From Ruminococcus sp. (GTDB lineage: Bacteria; Bacillota; Clostridia; Oscillospirales; Ruminococcaceae), in NCBI GenBank assembly GCA_017961625.1, contig JAGCWY010000080.1:1-64000 (forward strand): DNA of 64,000 nucleotides, written 5' to 3'. Made by a program: the position numbers and the translations under genes. Shown here piece after piece: positions 1 to 7,983 of the stretch. The stretch's first letter is position 1. Every line of letters begins with the position of its first letter. Under the pieces are notes generated by a model. That model did no database searches, had not been told where the DNA came from, and worked only from the letters and a program-made list of their open reading frames with translations.

Positions 1-142
1 AAACAGGCAGCTTTGAAAGCCGCCTGAACTACCAATAAAATAGATCTTGATCAGCGCGAAAAAAGCATTTTTTCTTCGTGCTTGTTCGTTATACCCTGTT
101 TATGGGGAATTTGAGAAGTTTTCAACAATTAACATGAAAAAA

Positions 143-181
143 ACAGTTGCCCCTTCAAATTTTACTTGAAGAGGCAACTGT
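143..181 (-). terminator. Intrinsic terminator, probably for copA
   Basis: Arms 143-158 and 166-181 pair over 15 of 16 positions around a 7-nt loop. On the minus strand the stem is followed by seven T. It lies about 220 nt past the copA stop. A second hairpin (193-199 with 206-212, six-T loop, then a T-rich stretch at 213-220) faces the plus strand beside it, so this spot may end transcription from both sides. Confidence 0.7.
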
Positions 182-269
182 GTTGTTTTGGAGGGCTGTT
201 TTTTTACAGCCCCTTCTTTTTATGTCCTGCCAGCCGCTGCCGGCAGTAATTCTTTATTGGTATTAAACA

Positions 270-390
270 AATGTGAACATACATTCTTGTGCAGAACAGA
301 GAACTTCATAATTATTTTTTCAATATTCAATGGTTTTACATTGAATTTCATGCCATTCCGCCCCCCTTATAGAAGGTGTTTTTATCTGCC
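270..390 (-). repeat. Intergenic repeat, copy A (next to the copA 3' end)
   Basis: This stretch resembles, in inverted orientation, the sequence just after clpB (57040-57165). The best-matching core is a hairpin with identical 8-bp arms (325-332 with 339-346). The flanks also match, including a TTATAGAA word and a T-run on the copA side. Both copies abut the 3' end of a gene read in the same direction relative to the repeat. I see no convincing protein here; frames through the two copies do not stay in register. Origin unknown. Confidence 0.55.
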
Positions 391-400
391 TGCCTCTGCG

Positions 401-2917
401 TTAAATACTGACGACCTTATATCCTGCGGCTTCCACAGCCTGTTTCAGCTCATCGCTGCTTATATCGCCGCAGAGCTTCACCACAGCCGTACCCTTTTTA
501 TGGCTCACCTCTGCGCTTTCCACGACTTTAAGCTCCTCCAGAGCCTTTTTAACGCGAGCTTCACAGTGTTCGCACATCATGCCCTTTATTTTTATGGTCT
601 TTTCTGTGCTGCTGTCGGGGTTTTCCTCATCTTTTATGTGTACCGACCGCTTTTTATCGCGGCTTGGGTCGTAGGGCTTGAACATATTCAGCCTCAGGGC
701 ATTAGTGACCACGCAGAAGCTTGAAAGGCTCATTGCCGCCGCACCGAACATAGGGTGGAGCTCCCAGCCGAAGAGCTTGATGAAGGCTCCTGCTGCAAGG
801 GGTATACCTATTATATTGTATAAGAAAGCCCAGAACAGGTTCTCCCGGATATTCCTGAGAGTTGCGCGACTGAGCCTGACAGCGGCCGGAACGTCTGCAA
901 GACTGTTCTTCATGAGAACTACGTCAGCCGCGTCTATGGCAACGTCCGTGCCTGCGCCGACGGCTATTCCCATATCTGCCGAGGTAAGGGCAGGAGCGTC
1001 GTTTATGCCGTCGCCCACCATAGCGGTAACACCCTGCTTTTTCAGCCTGCGTACAACCGCTTCTTTTTCGTCGGGGAGCAAACCTGCTATGACCTCATCA
1101 ACGCCTGCCTGCTCGCCTATTGCCCTTGCAGTGACCTCGTTGTCCCCGGTGAGCATTATCACCTTAATACCCATATTTTTAAGTTGCTTCACGGCTTCGG
1201 GACTTTCCTTCCTGATAACGTCCGCAACCGCTATAAGCCCTGCTGTTTTTCCGTCCTCCGCAAAGAAAAGTGGAGTTTTTCCCTCTGCGGAAAGCTTTTC
1301 GGAGACAGCCCTTATATCCTCCGGTATATCCGCGGAAGATCCTATAAATCCGAGATTTCCTCCAGATATTTTTACGCCATTCCTTTTTGCAACAAGACCG
1401 TTTCCGGATAAAGCCATGAAACCAGTAACATCTTCAGGCACCATGCCTTTTGTGGAGCAGCATCTGATTATCGCCTTTGCAAGAGGGTGTTCACTGTGAG
1501 CTTCAAGGGCAAGCGCAAGGGTAAGAAGCTCTTCCTCCGTGCGTTCTCCTGCTGGGATAATGTTAGTAACTACTGGCTCTCCAGCGGTAATTGTACCTGT
1601 CTTGTCGAGAGCGACAATGCTGACCTTTCCAGTCTGCTCGAGAGATATGGCATTCTTGAATAGTATGCCGTTTCTGGCTCCAGTACCATTTCCGACCATT
1701 ATTGCCACGGGAGTTGCAAGTCCTAGAGCACATGGGCAGCTTATAACAAGGACGGATATCGCTCTAGCAAGGGCATAGCCTGTGCTTTTGCCTACAAGCA
1801 TCCAAATTATAAAAGTTACCGCGGCTATTATTATTACCGCAGGCACGAATATCCCCGATACCTTGTCAGCAGTTTTTGCTATGGGAGCCTTTGTGGCAGC
1901 TGCGTCTGAAACGAGCTTGATTATCTGTGAAAGAGTGGTATCTTCTCCCACCTTTGTGGCTTCACATTTTAGATATCCTGAGGTATTGACAGTAGCGGCA
2001 GTTACGGCAGAGCCGGGTCTCTTGTCCACAGGTATGCTCTCCCCTGTGACAGCAGCCTCATTTACGGCGCTTTCACCATCTGTCACTATACCATCAACGG
2101 GTATGCTCTGACCTGGACGGACTACGAATATATCACCCTTTACTACGTCATCAGCAGCAATCTCAGTCTCAACGCCGGCCCTTATTACTGTGGCAGTCTT
2201 CGGGGACAGCTGCATGAGGCTTTTCAAAGCGTCAGTTGTCTTTCCCTTGGAGCGCGTTTCGAGGAGCTTTCCTACGGTTATGAGAGTGACTATCATTGCA
2301 GCCGATTCAAAGTAGAATTCGTGGGTATAGCTCATGGCTTTTGTGATATCACCATTTACTTGAGCGTCAGCCATTGCAAAAAGGCTCCATGTACTGTACA
2401 TGAATGAAGCCATAGAACCCATAGCTACTAGAGTATCCATATTAGGGGAGCGGTGAAAAAGTCCCCTAGTGCCGTTTATGAAGAATTTCTGATTTATGAC
2501 CATTACTATCGCCGAAAGCAGCAGCTGAGAAAGGCCGATAATGATATGATTTTCAGCCATAAAGGCAGGCAGGGGAAGTCCAAGCATAGAATGTCCCATT
2601 GATATATATACAAGTATTAGCAGGAATACAATAGAAGCGGATAGCCTGCGTTTCAGCGTGGAGAGCTCTCCAGTCTCTGAAAGCCCGTCATTTCTGACTG
2701 TTCCGGCTTTCACCACACTGTCAGCCGAAGAAGCTCCGTAGCCTGCGTCTGTAACTGCTTTTATAATAGCGCTGTCCGGAGCGCTTCCTTCAACTCCCAT
2801 AGAATTGGTAAGCAGGCTTACAGAGCAGGAGGTAACGCCTTCTAAGGAGGATACGGCTTTTTCAACTCTTGCACTGCACGCTGCACAGCTCATGCCTGAT
2901 ATATTGTATTTTCTCAC
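401..2917 (-). CDS. copA: Copper-translocating P1B-type ATPase with HMA domains at both ends
   Basis: ATP-driven heavy-metal pump of the plasma membrane, most likely exporting Cu(I). The 838 residues start with an HMA metal-binding domain (CxxC at Cys11/Cys14). Paired membrane helices, an actuator TGES motif (about 291-294), the membrane CPC motif (394-396), the phosphorylation motif DKTGT (from 438) and a GDGINDAP hinge motif follow. A second HMA domain sits at the C-terminus (CEHC, about 782-785). CPC is typical of Cu(I)/Ag(I) pumps. The C-terminal HMA looks like a fused CopZ-type chaperone; most relatives carry extra HMA domains at the N-terminus. The gene is monocistronic. Its start is supported by a GGAGG-type site and a promoter with an overlapping palindrome. 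Confidence 0.93.
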   Translation of the reverse strand: MRKYNISGMSCAACSARVEKAVSSLEGVTSCSVSLLTNSMGVEGSAPDSAIIKAVTDAGYGASSADSVVKAGTVRNDGLSETGELSTLKRRLSASIVFLLILVYISMGHSMLGLPLPAFMAENHIIIGLSQLLLSAIVMVINQKFFINGTRGLFHRSPNMDTLVAMGSMASFMYSTWSLFAMADAQVNGDITKAMSYTHEFYFESAAMIVTLITVGKLLETRSKGKTTDALKSLMQLSPKTATVIRAGVETEIAADDVVKGDIFVVRPGQSIPVDGIVTDGESAVNEAAVTGESIPVDKRPGSAVTAATVNTSGYLKCEATKVGEDTTLSQIIKLVSDAAATKAPIAKTADKVSGIFVPAVIIIAAVTFIIWMLVGKSTGYALARAISVLVISCPCALGLATPVAIMVGNGTGARNGILFKNAISLEQTGKVSIVALDKTGTITAGEPVVTNIIPAGERTEEELLTLALALEAHSEHPLAKAIIRCCSTKGMVPEDVTGFMALSGNGLVAKRNGVKISGGNLGFIGSSADIPEDIRAVSEKLSAEGKTPLFFAEDGKTAGLIAVADVIRKESPEAVKQLKNMGIKVIMLTGDNEVTARAIGEQAGVDEVIAGLLPDEKEAVVRRLKKQGVTAMVGDGINDAPALTSADMGIAVGAGTDVAIDAADVVLMKNSLADVPAAVRLSRATLRNIRENLFWAFLYNIIGIPLAAGAFIKLFGWELHPMFGAAAMSLSSFCVVTNALRLNMFKPYDPSRDKKRSVHIKDEENPDSSTEKTIKIKGMMCEHCEARVKKALEELKVVESAEVSHKKGTAVVKLCGDISSDELKQAVEAAGYKVVSI

Positions 2918-2935
2918 AGCTCCGCCTCCGTTTCT

Positions 2936-2978
2936 GATATACTAAGGTTAGTATATCATAATTATGATTCTTCGTCAA
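2936..2978 (-). promoter_or_regulatory. copA promoter overlapped by a perfect palindromic operator
   Basis: Read on the minus strand, TTGACG (2978-2973) and TATACT (2955-2950) are separated by 17 bp. A perfect inverted repeat with 10-bp arms GATATACTAA/TTAGTATATC and a 2-bp centre covers 2936-2957 and overlaps the -10 box. A second perfect 12-bp palindrome (2956-2967) fills most of the spacer. A dimeric repressor bound here would block RNA polymerase, so metal-responsive repression of copA is a reasonable inference. The site is not the classical CopY box, so the regulator is unknown. Confidence 0.75.
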
Positions 2979-3031
2979 TCAGGGCTTATACTGCTGTTGC
3001 ACGTGGCTAATATCATGAACCGTGTATGTAG

Positions 3032-3064
3032 GGGCGGATATCAGGCAGCTTCGCTTATCCGCCC
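3032..3064. repeat. GC-rich palindromic element between copA and the M23 gene
   Basis: GGGCGGATA at 3032-3040 is the exact inverse complement of 3056-3064, with a 15-nt centre. No T-run follows on either strand, so it is a poor intrinsic terminator. It resembles REP-like palindromes that are often scattered between genes. It lies directly after the M23 gene. Confidence 0.4.
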
Positions 3065-3084
3065 TGAGCCTGTAAGCAGAGTAT

Positions 3085-3864
3085 TCAATTACTGATAAGG
3101 CTCATGGGATCTATGAATTTTCCGTTGTGGGTGACTTCAAAGTGAAGATGAGGAGGAATACTGCTTTCGATATCTGCGGTCTCGCCGACAGCTCCGAGGA
3201 TATCTCCGCCGTCAACTCTGTCTCCTTTTTTTATGGCAAGGTCTGAGCCCATACCACAGTACTTGGTGATATATCCATTCATATGATTTATTACTATCGT
3301 AACTCCCCACAGAGGGTCATTTGATACAGACTCTATCTCACCAGCTGCTACGGCATAGACGTCAGTACCCACTTCGGCTGCTATATCAGTACCGTTATGG
3401 GTCTGCCATGTTCCTGTGGTCGAGTTTTTTACAAGCTCTCCGTTGCTGAATTCGACGATGATACTGCTCATATCCTCAAGTGGAGAGCGAACCTCTGACA
3501 TATCTGTGGCAGCCAGCTCGGCCTGTTCAATGTAGACGTTGTCCTTGAAGGGAGCGTCCACCTTTATTTCCGCAGCTGGCAGGGTTTGCAGTGGAGCCTC
3601 TGTGCTTATGGGGGCAGTCGCCGCTGTTGTAGTTCTGTAGGCAGGAGCTGTGGTCACTTGTATGTTGGTGACCTGTCTACCGACGGTATTCTCTTGTACA
3701 ACACTGTTGCTTCTGGTATAGGAGTCTATCTGCGGCAGTCTGTCACCCTGTTTATGTGCGAAAAGGCAGGCGGCGCCGATCATTATAGCACTTATGCCGA
3801 GTGCGGCGTAGAAGCCCTTTGAGCCTTTTTCGTTATGCTTTTCGGTCAGTTCGTTTTTTTTCAC
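3085..3864 (-). CDS. spoIIQ: SpoIIQ-like M23 (LytM) membrane protein
   Basis: About 259 residues: short cytoplasmic N-terminus, one membrane helix (about 18-37), a Thr/Ala-rich linker, then a C-terminal M23 domain. Both zinc motifs are present (HNGTD, an HxxxD match, and HLH near the end). In the family, SpoIIQ works with SpoIIIAH to form the forespore-mother cell channel. The B. subtilis protein has lost a zinc ligand; this one looks intact, as in C. difficile. I chose GTG at 3864 because GGAGG (3872-3876) sits 7 nt upstream; an in-frame ATG further upstream lacks such a site. A general cell-wall endopeptidase is the alternative. Confidence 0.6.
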   Translation of the reverse strand: MKKNELTEKHNEKGSKGFYAALGISAIMIGAACLFAHKQGDRLPQIDSYTRSNSVVQENTVGRQVTNIQVTTAPAYRTTTAATAPISTEAPLQTLPAAEIKVDAPFKDNVYIEQAELAATDMSEVRSPLEDMSSIIVEFSNGELVKNSTTGTWQTHNGTDIAAEVGTDVYAVAAGEIESVSNDPLWGVTIVINHMNGYITKYCGMGSDLAIKKGDRVDGGDILGAVGETADIESSIPPHLHFEVTHNGKFIDPMSLISN

Positions 3865-3974
3865 ACTAACACCTCCGACCATATTATTGACAGTAGGCAG
3901 GAAAATATACATTATTTTCGTTTTTAGTCTACAGTCGGTGCGCCTCCAACCTCACACAATGCTGTTTGCCCTCG

Positions 3975-4016
3975 AAAAAAGCCATAAGGAAGAAACTTTC
4001 AATCTTCCTTATGGCT
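3975..4016 (-). terminator. Terminator of the mre operon
   Basis: A perfect 14-bp inverted repeat (3980-3993 with 4003-4016, 9-nt loop) is followed on the minus strand by six T (3980-3975). It lies about 180 nt past mrdA and separates that operon from the M23 gene. The bases between 4017 and 4193 show no gene. Confidence 0.88.
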
Positions 4017-4193
4017 CAGCTTTCAGAAAAATATGATTAGGTAAAGAACGAGATTCTCAATAGATGTTCTCCAGTGAGTCGGTTTAATTGCTAGGGGGTG
4101 GGGGAAGCTACACTTATAACCACAATGCACTCCGAAAGAGGGCGTTTTCTGTAAACTACGCAGTTTAACAGACTGACCCATAAATGAAAAATA

Positions 4194-6485
4194 TCAGTTA
4201 TAATTCTGTTCCTGTGAAGCATCCGGTACTAAGCTGCTGGTATCCTCGGAAGAAGGCGGAGGAAGAGTTGCGGCAGGAGCTGTCCATATCTCAGTTGGCT
4301 GAGTCCATGGTTCTGTCGGCTGAGTCCAAGGCTCGTAAGGAACTGTAGTCACGGGCTCGGTATATGGTTCATAGGCTGTAGCTGCGGTAGTTGTTGCGAC
4401 AGTTGTGGTGGTCAAAGTAGTTGTGGTCGTCGTTGTTTCGGTGGTAGTGAGAACAGGACGCACCTCATCAGGAAGCTTCGGATTTGTGGGCTTTACGCCG
4501 TTCAGACCGTAGCATTCCTGATAAGCGAGTATCAGGTCTCTTATCATATATTTCGAGTATTCACCGTGCTCGACAACGCCAGCAAAGGCAATCTCCGGAT
4601 CGTCTGCAGGAGCAAAGCCTATGAAGAAGGAGTTCTGGTCGTTGATGTTTGCGCCTACCTGCGGAGTACCGGTCTTTATAGCTACATCAAAGCCGAGGTT
4701 TGTGAGGGAGTATCTTGCAGGCATACTGCGTGAAGCGTCTATCATACCGCCTATGATATAGTCATAGAGGTCAGGAGTATTCAACTCTATCTGATTTGCC
4801 ACGACAGGCTCCGTCTTCTTTATGAGCTGACGCGAGCCATAGGAGTAGTAGCTGTCAACGATATAAGGCTGATATCTTAAGCCGCGGTTTCCGATAGTAC
4901 TTGCGACGACAGCCATTTGCAGTGGAGTGATACCGCAGTCCTGGTTACCAATACCCGCCTGGATAACATTTCCTATGACCCATTCCTGACCGTGTTCTTC
5001 AAAGGTCTCGGGGTTACAGAGATATCCCTCAGCGTCTCCTGTTTCTATTCCGGTATGAGAGCTGAGTCCGTACATTTTTGAGTATTTTGTGATATTGTCG
5101 ATACCCAGCATACGTGATAGTTCATAGAAATAGCAGTTGCATGATACCTCTATAGCGTGGCGCATGGTGATATTTCCGTGAGTACCCGTACACGAGTAAT
5201 GACTGCCATAGAACCAATAGTCATGACCGCAGAAGAGGGGAGTACCGCCTGTTACAACACCCTCGTTTAGACCAGCCGTAGCGGTAATGGTCTTAAAGGT
5301 GGAGCCGGGACGGTAAAGGCCGTAGGTGCAACGGTTTACAAGAGGAGAATCTTCAGCCTGTAAGAAATATTCGTAGTTCTCCGAGTAATCCTTAAGATTA
5401 TAGGTAGGAGCCGTAGCCATTCCCTTTACAGCGCCCGTTTTGGCGTCAATGACACAAACTGCTCCGCATTTTCCTTTCAGCAGACTTGGCATGGGATTTA
5501 TGGCAGGGAAGGTATAATTCAGAAAATCGTCGAGGATATTCTGTAATTTCAGCTGATAAGCGCCGTCAACGGTGAGCTTTATAGTCTCTCCGGAGTTTGC
5601 TTCAAGAATGGTCTTGACGTCTCTGACAACGCCATCCTTGACGGCTATCTGCTCCTCGCCGTTCTGACCGCGCAGGGGAGTTTCCATAGCGGCTTCGATA
5701 CCGCTCTTTCCGAGGGTGTCGTTATAGCTGTAACCCTTGGATTTCAGATCGTCGTACTCCTCCGCGTAGATAGGACCTACAGTGCCTATCTCATGTGGAA
5801 GGATATCTCCGCGGACTATCTTTCTTTCAGAGGCGTCAACTGCCTCTACGCCGCGGTAGAAATTGCTCAGCTCCTTCATATCGACCACAGTCTTGTCGTC
5901 AACTCCTTCTGCAAGGAGTAGGTCGTTGGTATAGGAGAAGTCCTTGTCTATCATCTGATAGCGCATACCGGCGATGATACGCTTTTCCTCATCGGTATAG
6001 GTATCGGCTATCTCGTAATCGGATATGAGCTTGTCTATACAGTTTTCAGCTGTTGCGTAGACGTTGAGGTTAAGGTCGGAAATGAGCTCCGAGTTATCAT
6101 CGGACATGAATATATATGGTTTTGTAAATGATACCGGTATGGTCTCCTTGAACTTGTAACCGTGTTCCTCAAGGGCTCTGTATATGCCGAGGAGTATTTT
6201 GTTGCCCTCTTTGAAATCAGTTGGAAAAAAAGCCATTTGCAGGACTATATCGGTGCGTGCGTCGTTGGTGACTATGGTATTTCCGCTGAAATCTATGATC
6301 TCTCCACGGGTAGCCTTTATGCCCTTCTTGTAGGTAAGGGTGCCGGGCTCGTACTGCTGGGGAGTTTCAATAGCGTTGTCACCTACTACCTGTATCCTCA
6401 TGAGCCTCAACGAGCTCAAAAGAGCAAGGGATACAACGAGGAATATGATTATAATAGATTTGAGATTTTCTGCAAATCCTTTCAA
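4194..6485 (-). CDS. mrdA: Penicillin-binding protein 2, elongation transpeptidase
   Basis: Class B PBP that cross-links peptidoglycan during side-wall growth with the Mre proteins. The 763 residues hold an N-terminal membrane anchor, a PBP dimerisation domain and a transpeptidase domain with the three active-site motifs: STFK (in RPGSTFK), SCN and KTGT. The start is TTG at 6485, with GGAGG about 8 nt upstream. The C-terminus carries a long Thr-rich tail followed by repeated Trp-Thr-Gln-Pro units (about 690-763), which is not part of the fold and probably reaches into or through the wall. Last gene of mreBCD-mrdA, 52 nt after mreD. Confidence 0.92.
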   Translation of the reverse strand: MKGFAENLKSIIIIFLVVSLALLSSLRLMRIQVVGDNAIETPQQYEPGTLTYKKGIKATRGEIIDFSGNTIVTNDARTDIVLQMAFFPTDFKEGNKILLGIYRALEEHGYKFKETIPVSFTKPYIFMSDDNSELISDLNLNVYATAENCIDKLISDYEIADTYTDEEKRIIAGMRYQMIDKDFSYTNDLLLAEGVDDKTVVDMKELSNFYRGVEAVDASERKIVRGDILPHEIGTVGPIYAEEYDDLKSKGYSYNDTLGKSGIEAAMETPLRGQNGEEQIAVKDGVVRDVKTILEANSGETIKLTVDGAYQLKLQNILDDFLNYTFPAINPMPSLLKGKCGAVCVIDAKTGAVKGMATAPTYNLKDYSENYEYFLQAEDSPLVNRCTYGLYRPGSTFKTITATAGLNEGVVTGGTPLFCGHDYWFYGSHYSCTGTHGNITMRHAIEVSCNCYFYELSRMLGIDNITKYSKMYGLSSHTGIETGDAEGYLCNPETFEEHGQEWVIGNVIQAGIGNQDCGITPLQMAVVASTIGNRGLRYQPYIVDSYYSYGSRQLIKKTEPVVANQIELNTPDLYDYIIGGMIDASRSMPARYSLTNLGFDVAIKTGTPQVGANINDQNSFFIGFAPADDPEIAFAGVVEHGEYSKYMIRDLILAYQECYGLNGVKPTNPKLPDEVRPVLTTTETTTTTTTLTTTTVATTTAATAYEPYTEPVTTVPYEPWTQPTEPWTQPTEIWTAPAATLPPPSSEDTSSLVPDASQEQNYN

Positions 6486-6509
6486 AAGGTGTGCCTCCTT
6501 TATGATTAT

Positions 6510-6530
6510 GACCGCACCTTTGGTGCGGTC
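6510..6530 (-). other. mRNA hairpin between mreD and mrdA
   Basis: GACCGCACC and its exact inverse complement form a 9-bp, GC-rich stem with a 3-nt loop (6510-6518 with 6522-6530). No T-run follows and the mrdA ribosome site comes next. It may slow decay of, or mark processing within, the operon mRNA. Confidence 0.55.
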
Positions 6531-6537
6531 TGAGAAA

Positions 6538-7116
6538 TTATCTTCTGTTTTCCGACTGAATATTTGTGTTTATCGCTTCCTCAATAGTAAGGTGCTCCTT
6601 TGGCATGAGAAGGCGATTCACAAACTTCAGCACAAAGTAAATAAGCACTGATGATATAACGGTATATATCCAGACTCTGAGCGTTACTCTTACGAAGATA
6701 TGGTGTACGTTGGCGTATCCCCATATCTGATAGTAGAACTTGTAGTCCAGCCAGCACTGTATGTACGAAGCGACAGCGGTGACAAACATATAGTTTATAA
6801 AGCGGTCCCTCAGGTACAGCTCAAACATGAGATTTGCAGCGATACAGAAAAAAGCAAGTATCACAGCGTTGTAGCCGAAGAGCTTTCCACAGCATATATC
6901 TATGAGAAAGCCGCATAACGCTCCCGTAACTGCTGAGGCGTAGATATTGTTTTTTAGCGCTATGCCTATTGCGAGAGGAACAAGCAGTATCGGCTTATAT
7001 AGAGTACCGGAACTCATTATTATGAAACCAATAAAGATGAGCAGGTAGTATATTCCCCAGCGCAGAGTAGTTTTTATGCGGAAGATACGCTGCTCACGGG
7101 TAGTTCTAATCCTCAT
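6538..7116 (-). CDS. mreD: Rod shape-determining protein MreD
   Basis: Small hydrophobic protein of 192 residues with about five membrane segments, in the expected place between mreC and mrdA. MreD is an integral membrane partner of MreC in the elongasome. Sequence conservation in the family is low, so the call rests on length, hydrophobicity and gene order. Its start lies within the last codons of mreC (11-nt overlap), which suggests translational coupling. A basic N-terminus (residues 1-15) precedes the first helix. Confidence 0.85.
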   Translation of the reverse strand: MRIRTTREQRIFRIKTTLRWGIYYLLIFIGFIIMSSGTLYKPILLVPLAIGIALKNNIYASAVTGALCGFLIDICCGKLFGYNAVILAFFCIAANLMFELYLRDRFINYMFVTAVASYIQCWLDYKFYYQIWGYANVHHIFVRVTLRVWIYTVISSVLIYFVLKFVNRLLMPKEHLTIEEAINTNIQSENRR

Positions 7117-7972
7117 CTTCTTCGTCCTCCTTCTTGCCGCTGAAATCGGTTATAACGATAACAGAGGTAAGACGGGAAACATCCACGCAAGGATTTATAT
7201 CGGCGCAGACTGAAAGTCCGTTGGAATCGAAACCTATCTCAAGTATAGTACCTATAGGGTAATCCTTTGGGAAAAGTCCGCTGGAGCCGGCGGTTATCAT
7301 AAGGTCTCCGCGCTTGAGCTTGTTCTTCTTCGGAACGTGTATAAGCTTTGTGTGACCATTTTCAGAGGAGAGTACATCACCCTCAATTATGCCCTGATCC
7401 GCATTTGACGATGAAGCGACTGCGGCAACTGATAGGTCGGGTGAAAGAATAGTCCTTACGGTTGAAAGATGCTTAGAAACCTCTACGGTTATGCCCACAA
7501 GACCCTCTGCGGTGACCACGGGGCAGTTCACAAGGATACCGTCTGCCGAGCCCTTGTCGATAGTGAAAGACTTGAATGGGTCGTTGGTAACGTAGCTCAG
7601 AACCTTGCAGGGCTGGGAAAGTTGATAGTCGTCATGGTTTTCCTTGATAGTAACGAATTTGCGCAACTCCTCCACTTCAGCCTTTATAGCGTCGTACTCG
7701 GTGAGCTGAGCGTTGAGTTCGCCTATTTGCTTTTTCAGGCGTTCGTTCTCCTCATAGTATTTGTCGGCGTTTTCAAGCTTATCCACAGTGCGCTCCATTT
7801 TTGCGCTTATACTATTTGAAGCGGCGCGGAAAGGCTTTGTAACGGTATTTATGAAGGAAGCTCCCGAAACGGAATAGCCGCCCTTTGTAACGGCGTATAC
7901 CATTATGCCGACGAGAAATGCGAGAAAAGCAAGCAGAACCTTGAATCTGGTGCTTTTTATGAAATCACGCAT
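7106..7972 (-). CDS. mreC: Rod shape-determining protein MreC
   Basis: 288 residues: one N-terminal membrane helix (about 11-29), a coiled coil (about 60-105) and the extracytoplasmic beta-barrel domain of MreC. MreC links the MreB filament to PBP2 outside the membrane. It starts 11 nt after mreB and overlaps mreD. The C-terminus is a short acidic/lysine tail. Length and domain order are standard. Confidence 0.92.
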   Translation of the reverse strand: MRDFIKSTRFKVLLAFLAFLVGIMVYAVTKGGYSVSGASFINTVTKPFRAASNSISAKMERTVDKLENADKYYEENERLKKQIGELNAQLTEYDAIKAEVEELRKFVTIKENHDDYQLSQPCKVLSYVTNDPFKSFTIDKGSADGILVNCPVVTAEGLVGITVEVSKHLSTVRTILSPDLSVAAVASSSNADQGIIEGDVLSSENGHTKLIHVPKKNKLKRGDLMITAGSSGLFPKDYPIGTILEIGFDSNGLSVCADINPCVDVSRLTSVIVITDFSGKKEDEEDED

Positions 7973-7983
7973 GGAGCTCCCCC

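Noticed and set aside
188..724. A 178-codon open frame on the plus strand
   Set aside because: Most of it is antisense to copA; the rest is the intergenic repeat, whose two copies do not keep a common frame.
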